From positions 1 to 33,769 of the forward strand of contig JAAZMR010000006.1 of assembly GCA_012798695.1 (NCBI GenBank): 33,769 nucleotides of DNA, read 5' to 3'. This DNA is from Bacillota bacterium. GTDB lineage: Bacteria; Bacillota; Limnochordia; DTU087. How positions within the stretch are numbered: position 1 is the first letter of the stretch; each line of letters starts with the position of its first letter. The position numbers and the translations under genes were made by a program. Shown piece after piece: positions 7,302 through 17,000 of the stretch. The notes below the pieces were generated by a model, which was not told the DNA's origin, did no database searches, and saw only the letters and a program-made list of their open reading frames with translations.

Positions 7302-8086
7302 ACAAACTTCAACTCCTTCAACTTATCATAGAATTGCTGGCCCAACTCTTCCGGTGAGCCCTGCCATATCTCCTTTTCTCGACCCCGAGGAGGTGGGAAG
7401 ATGCGCTCAACCTGAGTTGGCGAGCCATCCAGCCCAAAATAGGCTGCATTAGCCCCAGCCAAAGCCTTACGGTCCCAGATAGCAATCTCCCTATCCCGAG
7501 TTGCCCGCTTCAACCGAAATGACGGCAGCCGGGGGTCATTCACCTCTTTAGTAACCGTCAGAAGACAGGGCAAGCTGATCTCCAGTGTCTCAATACCATC
7601 ACCCATATCGGTATCGACTACAATGGCATTATCCGCGATCCCATCAATCTCGGTTACATATGAGGCATGGGGCAAATCCAAAAGCTCCGCGATGCCCGGC
7701 CCCACCTGTGCCGTATCACCATCGGTGGTTTGCATTCCACAGAAAATCACATCTACCGCCGGCAAACGGCGGATAGCTTCAGACAGAGTATAAGATGTAG
7801 CCAGAGTATCTGCCCCGGCAAACTTGCGATCAGACAATAGATAACCATCATCCGCCCCTAAAGTAAATGCCTCATGGATAACGGCCATAGCCTGGGGTGG
7901 ACCCATAGAAAGCACAGTCACTGTGCCCCCATATCGCTCCTTGAGTGCAACTGCAGCTTCTAATGCATAGGCATCATACACATTTAGCTTAGATTCCACA
8001 CCTTCGCGTTTCAGAACGCCCTTTTCTTCATCGATTTCTACTTCCGTGCCTTCCGGTACCTGTTTGATACATACAAGGAAATGCAC
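7298..8086 (-). CDS. etfB: Electron transfer flavoprotein beta subunit (LctB-like)
   Basis: The 262-residue protein begins HFLVCIKQVPEGTEV, the standard EtfB start, and has the ADDGYLLSD and AGADTLATSYTLSEAI elements, followed by CGMQTTDGDTAQVGP, the nucleotide/FAD-binding loop of the family. In bifurcating ETFs this subunit holds the flavin that splits electrons. The recognition loop EVNDPRLPSFRLKRATRD includes one lysine near the position that METTL20 enzymes methylate in other EtfB proteins. I placed the start at the GTG at 8086, one base after the stop of the kinase gene; a GTG five codons earlier would overlap it. GGGGGG lies 7 nt upstream. Coupled with the kinase, etfA and the dehydrogenase. 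Confidence 0.92.
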   Translation of the reverse strand: MHFLVCIKQVPEGTEVEIDEEKGVLKREGVESKLNVYDAYALEAAVALKERYGGTVTVLSMGPPQAMAVIHEAFTLGADDGYLLSDRKFAGADTLATSYTLSEAIRRLPAVDVIFCGMQTTDGDTAQVGPGIAELLDLPHASYVTEIDGIADNAIVVDTDMGDGIETLEISLPCLLTVTKEVNDPRLPSFRLKRATRDREIAIWDRKALAGANAAYFGLDGSPTQVERIFPPPRGREKEIWQGSPEELGQQFYDKLKELKFV

Positions 8087-8087
8087 C

Positions 8088-9041
8088 TCACCGCCCCCCA
8101 CTCATTGATAATCCTGATTCTAGAGTATCTCCTTCTATGGCAGCATCTGTTGGCTGAACAACCTCGTCCTGCACTTTGGATACTACCTTTTCGGCACTTG
8201 GTATAACAATACAGACTTCGGTCCACTCTGCATGTGGATCACTATTTATGTCTAGATGGCCTCCTAGCCCCCTAGCTAGGCGATCACTGATCGCCAATCC
8301 ATAGCCGCGTTTCCCCGTCTTTGTAGAAAATCCAGGTTGTCTTACTTTCTCTAAGAACTCCACGGGAATAGTCGCTCCATTATTGCCAATCACAATTCTA
8401 CGATAGCCAGGACAACTCCTACAGGCTATGAGGACAAAGGGTTTTTGACTCTCTGCGGCTGCCTCCAGAGCATTATCCAGTAAATTGCCCAGTAACCTGG
8501 CCAGCACATGAGACTCACCGGAATTCTCCAAGGCAGCATAAGTGAGATGTACGTGGAAATCAATTCCCCGATTCATGGCTTCCTTTTGCTTGAGGTTGAT
8601 CATCTGTACCCAAGCATCTTCCGGCATGCCCTGCTCAGACACACGATTTGATACATGGGAAGCAGCATACTGTAAACACTGCTGGCCTTTCTCTAACTGT
8701 CCGGATTGCAGGTACATCAAGGCTAGAGTCAATTCATTGAGGAGGTCATGCCTTTGCTCATGCATGTGCATGAGTTCCTGGGCCTGTTCGTCGAGTTTCA
8801 TCTTCAACCGACGGATGCTGCCTTCCATGTTTTGCCATAGGTAATACCAGGCAATGATAGCCAGACTGGAGATGACTATGGCTTTAGTGCGCATGGACTT
8901 TGGCGTTGCCCCACCAATCAGTGAATAAGCGATATGCTGGTGAATAGTATAGACAACGAGGATCACCAATACCACCCAACTTAGTAAGACTCGTATCTGT
9001 CCCCGTATGTCATTTGAACCATTGCCCCTAGAACCAAGCAT
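8088..9041 (-). CDS. Two-pass membrane sensor histidine kinase, Spo0B/DcuS-like, orphan
   Basis: The 317-residue protein has two N-terminal membrane helices (about 19-43 and 53-70) with almost no external loop. A helical region follows with the phospho-acceptor EQRHDLLNELT (His 98), the Spo0B/CitA-type H-box. The ATPase part has the N-box LLGNLLDNALEAA (183-195), IGNNGATIP and the G-box TKTGKRGYGLA. With so little external sequence it probably senses a membrane or partner signal. No response regulator is in the window. It is the first gene of the lactate dehydrogenase operon (one base before etfB), so it may report on lactate or redox state. The ATG at 9041 has GGAGGG 7 nt upstream; a longer frame to 9224 would overlap the helicase gene. 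Confidence 0.82.
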   Translation of the reverse strand: MLGSRGNGSNDIRGQIRVLLSWVVLVILVVYTIHQHIAYSLIGGATPKSMRTKAIVISSLAIIAWYYLWQNMEGSIRRLKMKLDEQAQELMHMHEQRHDLLNELTLALMYLQSGQLEKGQQCLQYAASHVSNRVSEQGMPEDAWVQMINLKQKEAMNRGIDFHVHLTYAALENSGESHVLARLLGNLLDNALEAAAESQKPFVLIACRSCPGYRRIVIGNNGATIPVEFLEKVRQPGFSTKTGKRGYGLAISDRLARGLGGHLDINSDPHAEWTEVCIVIPSAEKVVSKVQDEVVQPTDAAIEGDTLESGLSMSGGR

Positions 9042-9192
9042 ACAACGCCCTCCTATGGCCCACCTATCGCATATTGTTTCTCCCTTCAACCTCAAGTTCC
9101 CTGCACAAGAGCAACAGAAACCACGGAAACAAAGAAAAGACCAAATTTTACTACCAAACCATGGCTTTTTGTAGGAACCACTCAGCCACCAC

Positions 9193-12100
9193 TCAACCCA
9201 CCAATGACGGCGAGTCCTTAGCAAGACAAAGCCTCTCTAAGAAATCCTTCACCAAACCTCTATCAAGAACATCATGACAGAACTGATTTGTGTAGTTCCG
9301 CAAGCAGCGATAACAGCTGCCATTACCCGTCTCTCCTCCGCATGTGCAGGACTGCATCCTAGCATAGGCGGCGTTTATTGCTCCCTTTATTCCAACCTCT
9401 GTGGCCAGTTGCTGAACATGACCTACCCCGCCAGGTACTGAATCAAACAATATCAGGCTGGTGGCCATATCGGGGAACCTACCCCATTGAATACATCCAT
9501 CTATCTCTGTTCGATGGACGTCCATGGCCATGCAGGCACCTTCAATCAATGCATAAAGCAGTGAGTACCAGAAACCACTGCTTTCGTATGTGCATGGTTC
9601 AAACTCAATCTTGGCTATGTCACTCCGGAATTCATGACCAAGTGCCGCTCGAATCCACCTCCCCTGGCATGGCCTGCCATAGGCATTATTATGACCGGGG
9701 TTTCCTCTCTTGGAGCCAGCTATCATACCATATCCACAGGATTGACATATGAGGAACTGAGCACCCTTGGCTCCATTGATCACAGCTAATCTCCCAGCCT
9801 TGGAAGTGCGGACTGTCACATATCCTCCCGGGAGTTCAAATCTCCTATCTCTATTACTGCTATCTGCCTCAACTCCGGAGAAAAACACTCGAGTGGAATA
9901 GGTGCGCTTCGGTCTTTGACTACCGGCAGCTTTGGGTTCCTTCAAATCAGCCAGAAAACCGAATTCTGGAACGAGAAAGGAGCCTTCACATTTCACAATA
10001 GCGCCACACGTGCCACATGCTACCGTCTTGTCACCATCACCGACATGCAGTTTGGTGACATGGTTTCTACATATAGTGCATTCACCAAAATGGTACCGGG
10101 GCCAGTGTCTTTGAGGCATACTCTGCAGATACCTGCTGACCCATATCTTCCCCCCCGCTACGGTCTCACCATCAGGCGCATAATCCGAGATGGCCAGACT
10201 AAGCTCCCTCTGTAGTTCAATATCTCGGTCCGCGTGATGGTTAAATCTCAGATCGAGCATGACTACATCAACGGGGAACCCATATCTCGGCAGCACATTT
10301 CTGCTTGACAAGAAGTTGATCAAATTGCGCTTTTTGATGGTGTTCATCAGCCTCACCAGATGGTCAGCCCCTGTTCTGCGTATGGCAACAAGCTGATCAT
10401 ATCTTTCAGTCAGAGCCGCGATATCAGACTCCACCTCTATCCGAGCAAGGGTGAGTGGACCGGGTTCCGGAGATTCTATAGGGGCAAGCAACCTATCAAC
10501 CCACGCCCAAGACTGCACACCCAATGATTCCTCAAGCTCTGCCGGAACTACTTCCTCCAAACTAGCCTGAATAGCCCTAGGCTTGGTGGCCAGATACGCG
10601 GCGAGATCATCTACACCAGAACCGTCATCACGGAGAAAAAGGTTCTCCACCCTTCCTAAGTGGTCCTCATGGTTACGCCAGAAATCTGCCAGAGCGACTG
10701 CATATACATGCCGCAGAACTATCTTCTCATTACTCAGATCGAAATGGGGTGGTTTGATGTGTCCTTTGATCATTCTGTCTGGATGCCTGTAATGGAAGGA
10801 ATCATGCGGCCGATCTTGAGCATATGTAACCACCATGGCAGCAGTACTAGACCTTCTTCCCGCTCGCCCAGCCCTCTGCACGTAATTAGCTGGCGAAGGC
10901 GGCACATTCTTCATTAGGACAACTTCCAGATCACCCAAATCCACCCCCAGTTCGAAGGTGGTTGAGCAGCTCAGGATGTTTATACGTCCTTCTTGGAAGT
11001 CCATCTGGGATCTCGCTGCCGCTATCGGGGTCAGTTGAGCGGTATGCTCTTGTGCCCGCATTTGCTTAGGGAAATTCTCATTAACATACAATCGTACATA
11101 GTGATTGGCCGCTAGCTGTTTTGCTATATCTACAGGCTGGAGGGTACCTGGACATCGGTATTGTGGACAGACACCACGTATGTTTCGCAAAGTCAGCCTG
11201 CCACATTTATCGCAAGCATACCACAGGGGTTGACGCTTGCTGCCATAGGCAAGTACGTTCCATTTCCCTGGTACCAATCGATATGTGATCCCTTTGCGGC
11301 GATCATGTATAGGGTCGAAATAACCGTTCCAGCGGCTGCGAGGGCTGTGAGGCCTTAGATCCTTTTCCCAAATATTGGAGAGCACCTCAAGGGCAATCTC
11401 GTTTAGGTCCCCCGGAAGCCCTATCCTCTGAGCAAGACGCACTAGATAATCCGATCTACGATTCAAAATAGAGGGGCGAGAGGGGATCCATGCCTTGATG
11501 TCCGGCCTGTCAGGCCGAGCCTTGCGGATAGAAGCACGCAAGTTCCCCGGCTCGAAGAGCTCGTCTTCTGCATTAACACCCTTGGGTACGCTGATGGCAC
11601 CACTTTCCCGAACAGTATTGAGCAATACATTATATAGGTCCCAGACTTCCCTTTCAGTCAACCCCCACGTACTAGCATAATATGGAGGTACTTGCCAGTG
11701 ATCGGGACGTTCAAGTTCGAATGCCAATAAGCCAAGATTCTCGAGCCCATACCGACCCCGCCCCCTGAACTCGACCAGCACACAGGTTTGTGCCGCGATG
11801 CGGGCATCATAATCCGATTTCCCTTCAAGTCTCAACACAGGCCTGAGAGCTAGTTCTGCCCGCCTCCATAAATCCGGGACCTTGACCGGCAAATCTTCTA
11901 ATTCATCAATTGCCTCTCGGGCAGCGGCTAGGATAATATTGCGCTGCAGCATGCGATCATAGGTGCTTTGCATATAGGGTGCAAAGTAGGCCGCATCCTG
12001 TCGACTATCGGAGAAGACCAGCAGCTTCTTTGGTTCTACCGAAAGGTCACCTAAGCGGACATCATCCTTAGGCCATCCATCTGCGTCATATTCTGCTTCT

Positions 12101-14097
12101 GAACCATGTAGTTCAGGGAGCACGATATTGCCTTCCGCATCGATATGCAGCTCTTGGTAGAGTGCCGTGGAAATGACACTGGCAGCAGCTTCAGGGTATG
12201 CTGATACGCCCCTCACAATTCCATGCTTGGTATTCTGTCCACCACATACGAGACAGCGGCTCACCATTCTGGTATTAGACTTCGTCTCGAGTAATTTGAT
12301 CCTCTCAACTTCGCAACTACAGGATAGACCAATTGCATCGACATGCCGAATATCGCCGCAAATGGGGCACAGTTCATGTAACAAATCCCATACATCCCAG
12401 GGCAGTGGTTCCTCGTCTTCGTCTACTCCTCCTTCGAGCTTGGTATCTGGATCGACAACCGCGTAGTAGCTAGCCTGGGCATCATTGGAAGATGTGGGGG
12501 TTAGACGCTGCCCAGCCCCACTACTAGAGGCTTCCTTCTTACCCAGTATGTATGCTGCACCACACCGCTGACAGACTCCTGTTTCATATGCCAATCCATG
12601 TCCATCACCGTAACTTACCTCGCTGATCGGATCGAGATAGATAGTAGGTTGAGGGACAAACGACAGCCAGGCCCCACCAAGAGCCCGCAGCATAAGGTGA
12701 TAACGGGCAGGCAATAGTGGAGTACTACCCTCTGAGAGCCTAGCCCTTACGGCTAAGCCAATGAGAGAAATCACATTGGTTTCGATATCATCGGAAGTAG
12801 TGCCTGGGTCAAAGAGTTCCTCGCCTAGTTCCATAATAGTTCTGGGTTCTTCGGCAAGGAATTCCTGAGCCCGAACCACATGCCCATCACCTGACAGTAC
12901 CCCATACAAGAACCGATTTAATGATGACTGAGATCTGGCTAATGCATCGGTCAATACTCTCTCAGGCACACCATAGAGATACCCCGTCTCCACCATCTGA
13001 GGTAGAGCCGTTTCTTCATCCTGACTAGAAATAGCATCTATCCAGACGGAATAGAGAAGGGGATTAGGCTTACCCCAAATAGTCTCTCTACCTGCTAGCT
13101 CCCGCTCCGCTAGGATTAGGTCCTGTCGACCGGGGTCATCAACCCTATACTCAAAATCTTCGCTAAACAGATTGGAAGCAAACTCCATGATCTGCTGTGC
13201 ATCTTCTATACCCCTACCTAGAGTGGCACTGGTCGCCACGCATTGCAGCTTTGCGGAACTCTTCCTCACCACGCGGTCTTTTAGCCGCCGGAGCAGCATA
13301 GCTGTTTCTATACCCTTGACTCCGGAATAGGTATGGGCTTCATCTAGTACTAGGAACCGCCATTCATCGGCATAACGGCCATCAAAAAAAGAATTGTCTT
13401 TGGGGCGAAGTAACAGATATTCCAGCATTGCGTAGTTGGTTACCAGAATGTTTGGGGGTGAAGTTCTCATTTCCTCACGGCAGATCATCTCATTCGGTAG
13501 GGGGTCATACTTAAATGTATTCCTATATACATCGAGGGCATCGTTCCTTGTCTCTAGGGTCTCCCCAGTATAGCGCCCAAAAGTAATATCAGGGAAAGGC
13601 TCGAACAGCTCCCTGAGGCGTTTGACTTGGTCATTGGCCAATGCATTCATTGGGTAGAGCAGCAAAGCTCTCACCCCTGGGCCAAGTGTACCCGCTTCTT
13701 GTTGACGGAGAAGATAATTGCAGATCGGGATCATGAAACACTCTGTCTTGCCGCTACCGGTTCCTGTGGCGACGACAATATTGCGCCGACCTGATACCAT
13801 CTTGCGAACAGCAGCCTCCTGATGTTTGTAAAACAACCTGTCTACAACCGCAGCTGGATACCTGGTGAACAGCTCAGACAAGACTCCTTCATCCACGAGG
13901 TCACGTAAGGTGACCGTCTTCTTAAATGGAGGCGCTGCCTGGACCACGGGTCCCCTCACGAATTTACCCTTTCTTCTCAGCTCCGTCTCAAATTGCTCCC
14001 GCAGTCGGGCATCCGCGAAGGCGTAAGTTGTCTCGAGGTATCCATAATAGGCTTCGGCCACAGCCTCACTCGTTCTGATCGGATGCACGCTCATCAT
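9193..14097 (-). CDS. Giant DEAH-box helicase with Cys-rich insertions and C-terminal DUF1998 (candidate defence helicase)
   Basis: The 1634-residue protein is a superfamily 2 helicase. The N-terminal RecA domain holds a Q-like YKHQEA (90-95), Walker A ATGTGSGKTE (110-119), motif Ia LYPMNALANDQ, LDEAH (251-255) and SAT (290-292). The second RecA domain comes only near 1020-1100, with STTFELGVDLGDL and YVQRAGRAGRR (motifs V and VI). The roughly 700-residue insert between them is rich in CxxC pairs, for example CQRCG, CPICG, CLVCGG and CDKCG, which suggest zinc fingers. The C-terminus is DUF1998: LFDSVPGGVGH, then CTCGG and CYRCLRNYTNQFCH. DUF1998 helicases include MrfA (repair) and the DrmA, DruE and Dpd-type defence helicases; the length is closest to DruE. 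It overlaps the upstream giant gene by 4 bp (ATGA), with AAAGGAG before the start. It is probably the motor of a two-protein DNA-targeting system. The helicase call is sure; the defence role is inferred. Confidence 0.9.
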   Translation of the reverse strand: MMSVHPIRTSEAVAEAYYGYLETTYAFADARLREQFETELRRKGKFVRGPVVQAAPPFKKTVTLRDLVDEGVLSELFTRYPAAVVDRLFYKHQEAAVRKMVSGRRNIVVATGTGSGKTECFMIPICNYLLRQQEAGTLGPGVRALLLYPMNALANDQVKRLRELFEPFPDITFGRYTGETLETRNDALDVYRNTFKYDPLPNEMICREEMRTSPPNILVTNYAMLEYLLLRPKDNSFFDGRYADEWRFLVLDEAHTYSGVKGIETAMLLRRLKDRVVRKSSAKLQCVATSATLGRGIEDAQQIMEFASNLFSEDFEYRVDDPGRQDLILAERELAGRETIWGKPNPLLYSVWIDAISSQDEETALPQMVETGYLYGVPERVLTDALARSQSSLNRFLYGVLSGDGHVVRAQEFLAEEPRTIMELGEELFDPGTTSDDIETNVISLIGLAVRARLSEGSTPLLPARYHLMLRALGGAWLSFVPQPTIYLDPISEVSYGDGHGLAYETGVCQRCGAAYILGKKEASSSGAGQRLTPTSSNDAQASYYAVVDPDTKLEGGVDEDEEPLPWDVWDLLHELCPICGDIRHVDAIGLSCSCEVERIKLLETKSNTRMVSRCLVCGGQNTKHGIVRGVSAYPEAAASVISTALYQELHIDAEGNIVLPELHGSEAEYDADGWPKDDVRLGDLSVEPKKLLVFSDSRQDAAYFAPYMQSTYDRMLQRNIILAAAREAIDELEDLPVKVPDLWRRAELALRPVLRLEGKSDYDARIAAQTCVLVEFRGRGRYGLENLGLLAFELERPDHWQVPPYYASTWGLTEREVWDLYNVLLNTVRESGAISVPKGVNAEDELFEPGNLRASIRKARPDRPDIKAWIPSRPSILNRRSDYLVRLAQRIGLPGDLNEIALEVLSNIWEKDLRPHSPRSRWNGYFDPIHDRRKGITYRLVPGKWNVLAYGSKRQPLWYACDKCGRLTLRNIRGVCPQYRCPGTLQPVDIAKQLAANHYVRLYVNENFPKQMRAQEHTAQLTPIAAARSQMDFQEGRINILSCSTTFELGVDLGDLEVVLMKNVPPSPANYVQRAGRAGRRSSTAAMVVTYAQDRPHDSFHYRHPDRMIKGHIKPPHFDLSNEKIVLRHVYAVALADFWRNHEDHLGRVENLFLRDDGSGVDDLAAYLATKPRAIQASLEEVVPAELEESLGVQSWAWVDRLLAPIESPEPGPLTLARIEVESDIAALTERYDQLVAIRRTGADHLVRLMNTIKKRNLINFLSSRNVLPRYGFPVDVVMLDLRFNHHADRDIELQRELSLAISDYAPDGETVAGGKIWVSRYLQSMPQRHWPRYHFGECTICRNHVTKLHVGDGDKTVACGTCGAIVKCEGSFLVPEFGFLADLKEPKAAGSQRPKRTYSTRVFFSGVEADSSNRDRRFELPGGYVTVRTSKAGRLAVINGAKGAQFLICQSCGYGMIAGSKRGNPGHNNAYGRPCQGRWIRAALGHEFRSDIAKIEFEPCTYESSGFWYSLLYALIEGACMAMDVHRTEIDGCIQWGRFPDMATSLILFDSVPGGVGHVQQLATEVGIKGAINAAYARMQSCTCGGETGNGSCYRCLRNYTNQFCHDVLDRGLVKDFLERLCLAKDSPSLVG

Positions 14098-17000
14098 CCA
14101 CTCTCCTTCCTATTCCAGCTCTTGACCACGAGATTCCCAAATAAATCGATATATGCCCGAGCTAGAGCCCTACACAAAGCAGTACTATCCTTCATCTGAT
14201 CAGCATCAAGTGCAAGTGGTCGGAAAGAACTATCGGCAAGAGTACAAACGTAAGGTGGTAGTCCCTGGCGGTCTGTAAAGTCCCTTGCAGCCATGGCTCC
14301 CAGATCATAAGTAACTACGATTTGTGCAGAAATGCGCCTGAAGTGACTGTTAAATGTCTTGCACTGGGGATAATGCTCAGTATCCCATTTTCTCTGTGAA
14401 ATAGCTCCTGGCGGATGTGGACAGTCTGGATTGAGGCATTCTACGAGCATCGTCCTAAACGCAAACTCAAATTCGGTCTCGCTATCTTGCTTACTAACCA
14501 TTTTCACGGGACCAAGGTAATCAGGGTCCTCCAGGATGAGCTCCGCATCTACATCCTGGGGGTTCCGTACCAGAGCATCTAGTATGTGTTGAGCTGAAGC
14601 AGGTGGTATCTGGATGGGTCGTACATTCTTCTCTGCTATCCACATGGTCAATCCTTCGGTAATGAGCTCCTTGGCCTTCAGCAATCTCTCTACAGACGCA
14701 CCTGTCACCAGTTCTTGAGCGGCAAGATAAGGGCCTACCGGAATGAAGCGGTAGATAAGCCCATCGCCTGAACACAATCCAATGATGGCCACATCATCGG
14801 CATCATTTATATAGAACCTAAACCTGCCCTCATCAGATAAAAATGCAGTAACCTCCCTCAGAACAGCCTCTCCCGGATTCTGTAGAGCGATTCCTACCCA
14901 ATCCCTGTGGTCATCGATGGGATGGACGGCCCCGGTACAGTAAAGTTTAGCCCCCTCCCATTCCGTCTTGAGCTCCCGTATTTGCGGAATTCCATCACTC
15001 ACCCAGAGTAGCGGTTGAGCGACTGTTTGAACTTCTATCAGATGGTCTATGTCGGATCCGCTCCATTGCAGCTCCTCTTCATCAAATACATGCATTATAT
15101 ATGGGCCAGGACGAGCACCACTAGCATCTACCCAACACCCACTGGCATCCTTCTCGATCAATGACCGGAACGTCAAACCCGAGACATCCCAAGCAGGCCG
15201 CAAGAAAACAATGGTACGTCGACGCGGGCCTATGCCGTCCCAGCTCAATCGTATTTGCTGTTCTCTCTCCCCCTCGACCAGCAAACCTTGGGGCTCGTCT
15301 GGGACCCATGCACTATGCAGAGTAGCAATATGCACTCGCTTTAGCTCCAGGGAATGCCGATCATGTAATACTAGATACAGCTCTACCCGGGGGCCCTCAC
15401 GTCGGACTGTTTCAGGCAATCCACGCAAATCCAGTTCGAGCACCACCTCACCTCTGATAACAGGCTGCGTGTCCCTCAAGGAGCCACCTTCCAAGGTTAT
15501 ACGAGCCACATCCCTTGATGTGTTCATCACCACGAGGTGTTCAAGCTGCCTGGCTTCTATATCTTCGACCCAGATATCATCCCTGGTGGAACGCCAGCGC
15601 CATCCATAAGCTCGCGACCCACCCCTATAGTTCCACTGGATAAGCGGGTATTCTATAAAAACCGGTAGTCTCACCGCCATATAGCTCAACCACCCATATG
15701 CCACTAGTGAGTGCATCTCCAACTCCAGCACATCATCGAATCTGCCGACTATGTCTGCCCCATATCCTAAGGTAAACTCCCACCCCAATGGTACGATAAC
15801 ATCGCAGCGGGCGGTTTTGCCAAGCTGAGGGACCCATACCTTCTCCTCAAAGTCAACAATGAAACCAGGTATGCGCACCACAGAGATATTTCTGTGCATC
15901 CCAAAGGGGTCTATCCATGTGCAAGTCAGCTTCACCGCAGCTTCTGGGGCAATGTCCTGCATTTCGACCAAAGAAGTGAGATCAAGCCATCCATCCTCTT
16001 CTGCCAAGTACTCTAGAGCCTCGGCCCAGTCTAACTCCAATCGTGATTCACTGTCCAAGGACTCTATAGTCAGCCGCAACTCCCGAAAAACGCTCAGTAA
16101 ATCTCTGTCCTGTTCATCCAGCTGCAATCTCATATCGGGTAGATCTCCCATGTAAATGGGGTGTCCCCGAGTGAAGGCTCCTTGAGCTCTCTCACCTCCA
16201 CGAAATTCTATCTCTTCATCGATTAGTTCAGGGGGCACCGTAAAAACCTGCTGCAGCTCCCGTAATTGCACAATCAGTTGTTGACTGTCCGTCTCCTGCA
16301 GATCAAGCCAGGCCAGGTCCCAGCCAAACTCGTCCGAGAACGGCTCCCGCATCTTCACAACAGCTTCAGGGAGTATCTGCGCATCGTGCGGCAGCAGCAC
16401 CCAGATGTTGGCATTCTTCAGCATATCTGTATTTATCCGTCTACCTGAACCGGAAAAGACTAAACACGACTCATCTGTGGACACGATTGGTATGTCATAA
16501 GAGGCAAGAGGATGATGGGAGTATTCTATGTCAAGTTTGAGTGGCCCATCAATGGTAGACAGTTCTACCTCAACGGCCTGCACCTCGATACCACCACTGA
16601 CTCTGCGGGCATCTAGGAGTATCTCATCGACCAAGTGACCTTCAGCATCTCTCAATAAGGCCTGCAGCCATCCCTGTCCACTGAAATCACCGGCATAGTG
16701 ATGCTCCCCAATGTATAAGCCAAGTACTCGCCTACCGATGTCCAGACGAATCTGCAGGGTAGGAGGGCGAATCTTACGTGGGATACGGCTTTGCCCCCCT
16801 TTGGGAGGGATAGGTCCTTGTTTTGGTGGATAACCATCTCGGCTGGGAGCCATCTCCTCCAAGGCCTTCATGAGGCGTGCAGGGGCCATATCGGTTAGTT
16901 CACTATAGACTCCAGGGGCTGAGCCTAGATAAGCAGCGGTGACCACCATCCACTGCTCTGCCCAATTACCGCCGTGTTCGAGAAAGTCCAGTATTGGCTC

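Noticed and set aside
9042-9224. N-terminal extension of the sensor kinase into the helicase 3' end
   Set aside because: The extension is Trp/Cys-rich without a family match, and the ATG at 9041 has a proper GGAGG site.
15049-15609. 186-codon plus-strand frame inside the giant gene
   Set aside because: Ser/Arg-rich, low-complexity translation antisense to a well-supported 4-kb gene, with no ribosome site: a shadow frame.
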